Under the pieces are notes generated by a model. The model worked only from the letters and a program-made list of their open reading frames with translations, was not told the DNA's origin and did no database searches. Positions 11,690-20,602 of a stretch of DNA of 64,000 nucleotides are shown piece after piece; position 1 is the first letter of the stretch; each line of letters opens with the position of its first letter. The position numbers and the translations under genes were made by a program. The DNA comes from Sambucus nigra (taxonomy: Eukaryota; Streptophyta; Magnoliopsida; Dipsacales; Adoxaceae): contig OX422216.1 of the NCBI GenBank assembly GCA_949130495.1, positions 106,399,967 through 106,463,966 on the forward strand, read 5' to 3'.

Positions 11690-12880
11690 CGCCCAGGAGA
11701 GGGGGCAGCTAGGGCAGCAGGGGGAGATGAGACTAGGGAGGCTCATCAGGAGCAAGAGTTATCGCAGCCACAGCCAGAGATGATTTTGGCAGCACAAGTA
11801 ACTGAACTAGTGGCATAGGCAGTTGAAGCGACGGAGGTCGCAATGGCAGGGTACCTTTCACGGAATCAGCCACAAGTGTTAGTGGCGCCAGATGTTCAAG
11901 CTCACGCGGGGCCGTCGGGGTGGCAGCAAGTACGAGAGATTTTTCAAGAGTGGGCATCCACCAGAGTTGTGAGGGGGTTCAGGTGTAGTGCTGGCGTGTC
12001 AAGTAAGAGAGATATCCAACGTCACCAACGCATGAGAGATTGCGATGAGATGCGAAAGCAAATGCTAGCCACTTTTAGTTTAGTGGGAGCAGCGCTACAG
12101 AGGTGGGAGTCGATCACCACAGTTGAGGAAATGGATTCGCTAGCTATTGCAGAGTTTTGGGTGTGGTTCGACCGCACGTATTTTCCTCCAGTAGTTGAGA
12201 CCGAAATGAGAAGAAAATTTAGAGAAGTGACTCGGGGAGACCGTTTGGTGGCCGATTACGAGGGTTGGCAAAATTTTGTACCGGATGAGGTAAGCGAGGA
12301 AAAGATAAAGAAAGCAAGGCTTATGGATAGGTTAGTCTGGAGAATCAGACAACATTTAATGGGTAAATATGCATTAGTAGCTTATACTGATGTCGTTAAC
12401 GCAACACTCCAGCACTGTCAGGAATATCGCTTCCACGTGAAAGAAAGCGGGAGGGGAGTGGAAACTAGCCAGTCGGATAACGCAGGAGGGAATAGTACTA
12501 GTGGGGTATCCCAACAGCAGACTGGGGGAGATCAGGGACAGGATTTTCGACAGGGAAATCATGCCAAATAATTTAGAACTGGGGGCTATCGGCAGGATGG
12601 CCAGGAATTCCAACAAGATCGGTATGGAAGGGACCAATGGCAGGGTGAATGTATCAGAAGGTGTTTCGTTTGTGTGGAAAGCGAGACACATGAAGAGAGA
12701 TTGTCTTAAGCGAGGCAGGGGTCAATTACAGGACGAGGTCCTGGATGTACATCCACTAAAGCAAGTCATGGGCGCATTCGGGCAGGGAGAAGATGCTCCG
12801 GAATTTGAGGATCAGCCGTTGCAGCTGGAGTATGGAGGTAATTATTTTTACCCTATGGGTGTGGGGTATATTTTTAAGTG
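11690..12880 (+). pseudogene. Broken gag of element A (gag only, no pol)
   Basis: The longest open stretch, 11843-12571 (242 codons), aligns with the B gag: KRDIQRH, a WESITTVEE phrase, EFWV.FDR.YFP, a TEMRRKF phrase, VPDE, WRIRQHL and DVVNA are shared. Upstream sequence from about 11690 (PPRRG-like in another frame) and the zinc-knuckle area are frameshifted: RCFVC and HMKRDC fall in different frames near 12660-12710. There is no protease DTG, no RT and no integrase before the polypurine tract. The protein would have formed virus-like particles. The element therefore resembles gag-only (TR-GAG or LARD-like) non-autonomous elements that borrow pol in trans. Confidence 0.85.
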
Positions 12881-13980
12881 ACAAAGAGGATGTCATAATA
12901 TAAGACTTATTTTTCACTAGAGTTCGCAGGTGAGTCAAATTTAGTGGGTGCGTTGGCTGTAGCAGCCATAGTATATGGATAAACTTTTCGTGGGGTAGCG
13001 GAGTTTCCTTGGTGTTCTTCACAGGAGAGTGGAGGTGTACACTGAGTGAAGGTTTGATTTATAAGAGAAGTTACTACTTTCGAGAATTACGGGAGTAGGA
13101 TTGATAATATCGGCTGAATAGCGATGGGATTTAACTATTGTGGATAGTGGTGTTAAGTTTTGGTGTTCACGACACCAGGATATGTTTGGTACTGAGTCTC
13201 ACCTGAGAGGGCATATAGCCTATATATATGAGTGTATATATGTTGTATTGCGTGGTGCGATAGGCACATAGTGAGGTCTTGTGTTCGCACATTTTATCCC
13301 AGTAAGTAGGAGTGTTTACTGAAGTGAATCAGGGTGGTTAGATTTATGTTCGAGCAAAGAGAGATAGCTTGGAGTTTACTTTGCGCAAGGACTAGTGACG
13401 GTAAGGGCGCGGTACTTTATGTCGTCTTTGGTAACATGAGAGTAAGCGTATATACTTTTGTGTTAAAAGACAAGTATTTAGGGGTACGTGCTATGGATTG
13501 AGGGTCTAACGGATCTCAACGACCGATAATGTTAAGTAGTAGTGTATCGAGGAGGGGTTCCTTGTTTGGATTTCGCTTTGCGAGACATCCCACGCATGAA
13601 ACTTAGTGCAACTTTGGAAAGTGGGAAGATGTTTGGTCGTTAGTACATGGGTTGGGTACCCCGGGCAGTAGATATATGTGATATGACTACGGGTTCGAAG
13701 TTATATTACGGGTTACGACTAGCATAGTCGGGTAACCTTCGTGCGGTAAAGCACGGGGATAGGGTGTATGGGCACCCGGGTTAATTAAGGCAAATTTCGT
13801 GCGGTTAGGCACGGGTATAGGGTGTATGGGTGCCCTGGTTAATTTAAATGCATACTTGTGTAACTTATGCTTAGAAGTGGATGGGATAGATATAGCGGGC
13901 TTAGAGGCACATGACTAGAGAGTGATATGCGAAGCTTGGAGCATTACGCTCATCTTAATTTCGAGGACGAAATTCCTTTG
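12881..13980 (+). other. Non-coding internal region of A, partly LTR-like
   Basis: This stands where pol would be expected. It has no RT or integrase motif. About 13495-13620 matches the reverse complement of the A' LTR repeat units near 5740-5830. Two ~60-base direct repeats (CGTGCGGT.A.GCACGGG.ATAG) lie at about 13738-13845. The inverted pair AATTTCGAGGACGAAATT is at 13957-13974. Confidence 0.7.
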
Positions 13981-13992
13981 TTAGGGGGGGAG
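13981..13992 (+). other. Polypurine tract of A
   Basis: TTAGGGGGGGAG precedes the TGTAAC start of the right LTR by two bases (TA). It corresponds to the B tract TTAGGGGGGAAG. Confidence 0.85.
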
Positions 13993-13994
13993 TA

Positions 13995-15090
13995 TGTAAC
14001 ACACCATAATTTTGAGGATTTAAAAATTTAATTATTTTTGGGAGTTATAAAAATATTTAAATTGGAGAAACTTAAATTCATGAGTTGGAGAATTTATTTG
14101 AGTGAGCCGAATTATTTATAATTGGCGACTTTTAAGTTTAAATGGTTCAAAATCTCGGGTGTTGCATTTTGAGGTCAAAATTTGGAGATGTCGAAAAGTA
14201 TTTCGGATGGCAATTATGAGTGCGCGGTTGCGTCCGGATGGGTCGAAATAGTCAGAAAAGAGTACCCGGGATAGTAATTGGGTCTCGGGGTATTTTCGGG
14301 CATAGCCGGGACCACACGGGGTGAGTCGTGCCATTTTAATTAGGCCCACATGGCCAAAAATGGGATTTAGTGTTTCTAACCTAATTGAGAGATTAGGGAA
14401 CGACAGTCAACACACCTCTAAACCTAGGGTTTGAGAGAAAAGTTGGGGGAAAGCAAATCAATAGCCAATTTGGGGATTTTGGAGCCAAATTAAGGGACTA
14501 CACCAACGGATCAGACACTACGAACAATTCCAGGCAAGTGGTTAACTGTTGTGATTTCTAAATTGATGATAATCAATTCATATCATAGTGATGTGTAAAT
14601 CAAAATTTCATTTTGGGTGTGTAACCAAAATTTAAATTGGGTTTTTGGAAATTGATATACCTTAATGGGATTTAGGGTGAGATTGATTGTGTTCATGATC
14701 CTAGAATGTAGAGGAATGAATCGTGTGTTAAAACCAGTAAGAGTAAATGGTTAATTGTTGTTAATATGAATGAAATTCGTATTGGAGATTTGAAACCCGA
14801 ATAATACCCAAATCGGGAAAACGTTGGAATAAATGGATATTAATGATGAATGAAGGTTTGTAGGATGTTTAGACCCTTTTCCTACATAGAGGATATGTTA
14901 TTTGTATTTGGGTAAGGGTTTAGATTGAGTATCAAAACTTTAAGTTTCGTCCATGGCTGACAGTGGGCTGGAGAGGACGAACACTGGAACGATTGATCGA
15001 TCGACCCAGGGGTTTCGATCGATCGATGATGCCAAAATCTGGGCAGCTCGGCCAGTTTGTTATATAAAGGGAAATTTATTTGAAAGTTAA
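13995..15090 (+). mobile_element. 3' LTR of A, first part (interrupted)
   Basis: Closely matches 7661-8755 of the left LTR, then stops at GAAAGTTAA where the CACTA end begins. It includes a GATC array (14991-15028) and TATATAAAG (15061-15069). The LTR resumes at 39084 at a point matching left-LTR position ~9598, so about 840 bases are missing. Confidence 0.9.
14991..15028. repeat. GATC hairpin array in A 3' LTR
   Basis: Counterpart of 8657-8694, with GATTGATCGATCGACCC and GGGGTTTCGATCGATCGATG arms; slightly diverged from the left copy. Confidence 0.8.
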
Positions 15091-15114
15091 CACTACACCA
15101 AATCTGCACTATTC

Positions 15115-15165
15115 TCACGGTCATTGACCTTGACAAGTTGGACTTGTCAAGGTCAATGACCGTGA
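15115..15165. repeat. Perfect 24-base-arm hairpin in CACTA subterminal region
   Basis: Arms 15115-15138 and 15142-15165 are exact reverse complements around a TGG loop. More GTCACGG/CCGTGAC palindromes follow at about 15196-15225, 15239-15298 and 15324-15348. Subterminal repeats of this kind bind the TNPA-type protein in CACTA elements. Confidence 0.9.
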
Positions 15166-15893
15166 CAATTCGGGGTGAGATAACTTTTTTTATCACGGAC
15201 GTGTCACGGTCATAGACCGTGATAACCTCGTAAGAATTGTCACGGTCGTGTCACGATCCGGGACCGCGACATGTTTAGTCACGATTAATAACCGTGACAA
15301 ATTCTTGTCCCCTTTTTAAAAATTTGTCACGGTCAATGACCGTGACAATTCTGGGCAGAATTGAAAAAAAATCTGCTGGGAAGTATGGCCACTGCCACTG
15401 CCCAGCAGTATATTTGTAGCTGTTATATCAACGTTGTACCTATTCAAATATCATATATCCAAATAAACTAGAGATAACGCAAATATACATTCAAAATAGA
15501 AACTATTTAAGAAGAAACAACATCACCATCAATTATCTCAAATCTACAAACTATTTAGCTGGAAAAGAGATTTTGTACCGTGACGCTCGGGGACACCTCC
15601 TTATCCTTACCTTCTCATCCGAAGAGCCACATAAGTATCGAGCATATGTGGCCTACCCTCAGGGCCACTCCCTGTCCCCTGAAATAAAATAAAGTAAAAT
15701 TAGTATCCGCCCCGCAAATATAGATAAATATAAATCGAAATTGAAATCGAAATCGAAATTAACATATAAATATAAATACATTACCTGTAGTGTCACCCAA
15801 ACAGCTAACTTGAGCTCATATGGCACCTCCTTCCAACTAATGTACCCCGGGCAATCGTGTCAAATATAATTCCCTTCATATCTGAACTATAAT

Positions 15894-16126
15894 AAATGCC
15901 ATAATCCTATGGAGTTATGCGCTGCAAATTCCTTCCAACCGCTGTGTAGCCAAAAATCAGCAGTTGAAGTTGTCAATTCCACCTTCCAATGGTCTCCCAT
16001 GTTTTGCTAGAGGTTCCAAGTGGTGGGGTATGGAAAAGGGGAATTGACAACTTCAACTGGTGATGTTTGGATACATAAAGGTTGGGAGGAATTTGCAGAG
16101 CATAACTCCATAGTATTATGGCATTT
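15894..16126. repeat. 87-base inverted repeat inside CACTA
   Basis: Arms 15894-15980 and 16040-16126 are imperfect reverse complements, beginning AAATGCCATAAT.CTATGG in each orientation, with a 59-base centre. One arm lies next to transposase-like coding sequence. Confidence 0.85.
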
Positions 16127-16136
16127 CTTAGTGTTC

Positions 16137-16260
16137 GGATAGACGAAGAGATTCAGTCTCCTCTCCACAAATAGGACACCCCAAATAACTATGTACTAAT
16201 CACCTATTAAAGGTAAGAAGCGTATATTCATGGATTAGTATAAACAAAACTTAGATGTAG
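16137..16260. repeat. Transposed copies of CACTA segments
   Basis: 16138-16190 repeats 17947-18005 of the TNP2 gene in direct orientation (GGATAGACGAAGAGATTCAG onward). About 16188-16250 resembles the leader next to the TNP2 start near 19367-19395 (CACCTATTAAA.GTAA and AACAAAACTTAGAT). Confidence 0.75.
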
Positions 16261-16762
16261 TTGGAATATTTATGTATTAATCTCCTCTCCACACACGCAC
16301 ACTACACAAGAGTGAAAATGATAAAGTGCAAATCAATTAAAAGCATTAAAAATGGATGTTTCGGTACAAATTGAAATATTTATTACAAATTGAAAAATTG
16401 TTTCAAATTCGGGTTATCATAAAAAATAGATTGATATTCGGTCGGAGCAACCAAGTCATCCACACTACTATTTAGACGCCTTGGAGCGTGTTGGACAATT
16501 GACCACGGCCCGTCTTTAGGAGCTGAGAATATAGATAAATTAATTATATTAGTGGTAAAATTTGAGTGTAATGTAACGTTATATAACGACTATTTTCATT
16601 ATAATTACCTCTTGTGTCAACCACAGCCTAAATTCGTTGTCTGATTGTACCATTGTTTTTCGTCTTTTATTGTTCTCACAGGCTTCATATTTTCTGCATA
16701 TTACAAAATTAATCATGTATAAAACAATCTAAAATAATGTTAAACATTATAATAATCGAAAC

Positions 16763-18424
16763 TTACTTTTTCCATTCTTCGACATCTTCATGTGTGTCAA
16801 ATAGATAACGAGCTACTTGTTCATGTTGCAAACTCGTTAATTTCACTCGTTTTCCCATCACATGACCACCATCATCGACGAATTCATCAGTGTCATCAAT
16901 ACTGGTCGAGTCAGGCATATATTCCTGAGTATATATTGATGACTCCACGGTGATGTATTCCTCTGCAATTGATCCTGCAATGTATCGCGTATTCTTGACG
17001 TAATCTTTAAAAAATTTCATTAATCTTTCAAACGGATACATCCACCGATATCTAACTGGACTATAAAGAAGTGCCTCGTCACATAGGTGTACCAACAAGT
17101 GAACACTTATATCAAATAATGCTGGGGGAAAGTACTTCTCCAATACACAAATCGCTTCGATCACAACCAATTTTGCGGCCACTATGTGTTCTCGATTCAC
17201 TACCTTCTCACACAAGAGGGAGAAGGTAATACTAATTTGCATAAGAGCCCAACGCAAATCCTTGTGCTTGGAGAAACAGTGCTTAAACAATAGAGGAACC
17301 AATTGCATGATCACATGCCAATCGTGGGGCTTACACTTATGTAAATCATGAGTAGCATAATTCACAATCCTTTGCAAGTTGGACGAAAAAGTAGATGGGC
17401 CCTTCAAATTATATATTGTGTCTAGAAGAACCTTCCTTTCCCCACTCGTCAAAGTAAACGCACCAGGGGGAATTATTGTCCTTTCCCTACTATCTTCTTT
17501 CAACCATAGTTCTGGCTTAAGTTTTAACGATTTAAGGTCTTTTCTTGCATTTTCTCCATCCTTCGAATGACTCCCCCCAAGGCAAGTACCCACAATATGT
17601 TCAGCAAAGTTCTTCTCTGCATGCATCACATCCAATACATGGCGCACCGGGTTATTCTTCCAATAAGGTGAGTTAAATAAAATTGACCTCCCAGACCATG
17701 CCTTTCTCATCTTAGTTTCATTCCCAGTTGGGGTCTTCTTATGCTTGACGTTCTTAAATTTTGGATTCTTACCTGGCATATTAGGGCCACATTCAGAAGA
17801 TTTACTTTCAATTTCTGAACCCGAAAGTTGTCTCGGCGGTAGCCTATATTCAACTCCGCCCAATAAAAAATTTGAACCTTTCTCAGATCTGAAACTATGA
17901 GCTGGGGGTAAAAACTTCCTGTGGCGATGGTATACATTTTTTAAGCTAGAGGATAGACGAAGAGATTCAGTCTCCTCTTCACAAATAGTACACCCCAAAT
18001 AACCATGTACTACACAACCGGATAATGTCCCATAAGCTGAAAAATCATGAATTGCCCACATAAACATAGCTTTCAGCGTAAACTCTTCTTTTCTAAAAGA
18101 GTCAAATGATTGCACACTCTCTTCCCACGACTCATTTAATTCTTCTACCAAAGGAGCCAGGTAGACGTCAATGTCATCACTTGGTGCCTTTGACCCAGGT
18201 ATCAACAAAGCCATCATCGAAAATTCAGGTCTCATACACTGTGAAGGAGGGAGGTTGAGTGGGGCTAGGATCACTGGCAATACACTCTGATTGGTGCTTA
18301 GATTTCTAAATGGATTGAAACCATCTGTTGATATAGCCAAACGAATGTTGCGTTGTTCTCGAGCAAAATCGGGATACTCAAAATTCATCCTCCGCCAGGC
18401 AGTAGAATCAATAGGATGACGCAT
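16763..18424 (-). pseudogene. CACTA TNP2 transposase, core and DUF4218 part
   Basis: 553 codons. It opens with the MRHPIDSTAWRRM and YPDFA signature, then LAISTDGFNPF (first acidic residue of the core), DDIDVYLAPLVEEL, and HDFSAYGTLSGCVVHGYLGC with a CXXC centre. Later come HVLDVMHAEKNFAEH, HDWHVIMQLVP, and the DUF4218 block PPALFDISVHLLVHLCDEA with YPFERLMKFFKDYVKN. This is the catalytic part of CACTA transposases. It is continuous, but its upstream partner (18385-19350) is in another frame, so the gene has a one-base indel near 18425-18440. Confidence 0.9.
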
Positions 18425-19350
18425 GATATTACCCCTACTTCTGCCCTAGCATGCCAAGTCATTGCCTCTGCAATCCATGGTACTGTAAAAAATCTCTTTA
18501 ATCTAGGCCCAACTGGAAGATATTTCAGTACTTTTTGAGGCACTTTTGAGCTTGTGCCTTCCTTACTAGTAGATTGGACATATTTAGGTTCATCGCATAC
18601 CGGACAACGATCGAGATTTTCATACTCCTTTCGGTATAGTATGCAGTCATACACACAAGCATGAATCGATTTATACTTCATTCCCAAACCTTTCAAACTG
18701 TTCTTCATAACAGGATAGCTATTTGGAAGTGTATTCACCTTGGGTAATAAGCCCTTCACCCATTTCAGAATTTTCGTCACGCTATTGCCAGACAAATTGT
18801 ACTGCGTCTTCAAACTGTGCAAACTAACCATGGCATGCAAAGTTGTTTGATCTTTCTCACAACCAGAGTATAACGGTTGGGTCGCCTTAAATTTTAAACT
18901 TTGGTAGTCATCGTCAAGTTTTATCGTGTTATCTTCATGAGCACTTGAATCTTCGACATCATCAGTAACCTCATTCTCCTTTGCTTCATAAACTCCGTAC
19001 GCATCATCAACTAAATCCTCTAACATATTATGATCTACGTCGTCCCCTTCTACATCTATTCTACTTGTTGAAGGTTGTTGTGAAGGTTGGTCGGGGACAA
19101 AAGGAACTTTCAATTCACCGTGAAAATTCCAAAATCGATAACTATCTTGCATACCCGATCTTAACAAATGTAGTTCAACTGTTTTCCACTCAAACACCTT
19201 ACCATTCTTACACCTAGCACACGGACACAAAAACTCTTCATCATTATGACATCTCTTTGCATATTTCACAAATTCGTTAGCACCTCTGCGAAACACATCC
19301 CCCATTCTATTAGTCTCACCCATCCACTCTTTGTATTTCGGATATCCCAT
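18385..19350 (-). pseudogene. CACTA TNP2 transposase, N-terminal part
   Basis: The preferred start is the ATG at 19350 (MGYPKYKEWM), the usual start of the transposase-associated domain, rather than 13 codons upstream. The domain shows CPCARCKN and then ELHLLRSGM. After an acidic linker come LHSLKTQYNLSGNSVTKILK, the LPNSYPVMKNSLKGLGMKYK block, and the metal-binding CPVCDEPKY. The frame runs off after WHARAE into a spurious tail where the core should continue, marking the frameshift. Without that break the two parts would form one TNP2 protein of ordinary size. Confidence 0.88.
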
Positions 19351-19588
19351 CACAGCTACCACAACTAAACACCTATTAAATGTAAACAAAACTTAGATTT
19401 ATAGTATGTTTTATTTAATTATCCCATCATTTAATTATCCCATCATTTAATTATCCTATTAAAGGGTGAGTGGTCCTATCCCATTCAAGACCGCATTTTT
19501 CTGTAATATACTTAACAGCTCATGCACATTGTTACGATTTGAAAAAAAATCGACAGCATATCCCCGTAATTCTTCAAGTACACAACGT

Positions 19589-19652
19589 AGATTGGCAGGT
19601 GTGAGTGTTATTTCAATTGATCAATTGAAATAACAGTCACACTTGTCAATCT
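19589..19652. repeat. 64-base palindrome without loop
   Basis: Arms 19589-19620 and 19621-19652 match at about 29 of 32 positions around TCAATTGA|TCAATTGA. Weaker complementarity extends some 20 bases further on each side. Confidence 0.85.
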
Positions 19653-20397
19653 AGTATGTACCCAGAGAACATTAATATACGACTGCAGAACTTCCTCCAA
19701 AAGTAACAACTTTAAGCCACTAAGAATATTATACATAAATTATACAGTCTCAAACTGTCCAAACGGGACAATTCGAGAGATCTCATTACAGGGGTAATGA
19801 CTCTCGAACGGGTCTAAGGGTCATTGAATGCGTACGCATAAGAACTAGAAGGTTAGTATCTATGCGCACTATATTTAATTTCAAGTATGTTTCATTTATT
19901 TATCATACTATATATATATTGTTCGATATACAAAGTAATTTTCAAAAAAAGTTGAAAAATTCCACCCCCATATGGACAATAATCCAGTGGTCATGCCACT
20001 TTTAAAACTAACCAACCAAACATTTACTAAACAAAATAATCCAACAGCAATGTCAACAACAAATGTGTATCCCATACTCCTTCTAATTCATCTACTCAAT
20101 TAATTCATTTCATCAATTAAACTAACAATTAACGTATACAATTATTAATTTACTAATTTACACTGAGGGGCAATCCTACTTTCATATGAAATGGGCACTA
20201 ATTATTAATTTACTTTCATCTAAAACTGTTTCATTTATTAATTATATTTTAGTGGATGTAATTATAGAATCTATGGATGGATTCAATTTAATCTTACTAT
20301 GTGAATGTGTTTTATCTACAATGAGTTAACCTTGAAACAATATATATTATCTTATAGAATCATCAAAACACGATATTAAGAGAATTACAATGGTACC

Positions 20398-20600
20398 TTG
20401 CCTCCCCCCCTCCCCCCCCCCCCCCCCCCCCACACACACACAACAACCCCCCACCCTGCCCCACCCCCTCCCCACACCCCACCAACCACACATATACACA
20501 CACACACAACAACCCCCTACCCACCCCCACCCACCACATACACACACAACAACCTCCCACCCTGCCCCACCCACCACACATATACACACACACACACAAG
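20398..20600. repeat. Poly-C, CCCACC minisatellite and CA microsatellite
   Basis: A C-run of about 30 bases (20402-20431) is followed by three units of CA-repeat plus AACAACC.CCCACCC. It directly abuts the left B LTR. Small frames here are low-complexity artefacts. Confidence 0.95.
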
Positions 20601-20602
20601 TA

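Larger units (their letters stand above)
15570..16700 (-). pseudogene. CACTA transposase C-terminal exons (degenerate)
   Basis: Minus-strand pieces are recognisable: NGTIRQ/QSDNEFRLWLTQ near 16670-16610, KDGPWSIVQHAPRRLNSSVDD near 16525-16440, and HDCPGYISWKEVPYELKLAV near 15870-15790, the last preceded by an in-frame TGA. These match the region after the DUF4218 domain in CACTA TNP2 proteins and linked ORFs. A scrambled duplication occupies 16040-16260. Confidence 0.6.
15091..20602 (-). mobile_element. CACTA (En/Spm) element, right end missing
   Basis: It starts with CACTACACCAAATCTGCAC, a canonical CACTA terminus. Next come subterminal inverted repeats built on GTCACGGTCA/TGACCGTGAC (15113-15355) and then a TNP2-type transposase on the minus strand. 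No matching TTTGGTGTAGTG end exists before the B array begins at 20603, so the other terminus is lost. The part from 19390 to 20602 is assigned here only by position. It inserted into the right LTR of A (the left-LTR counterpart runs uninterrupted across 8755). Confidence 0.8.
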
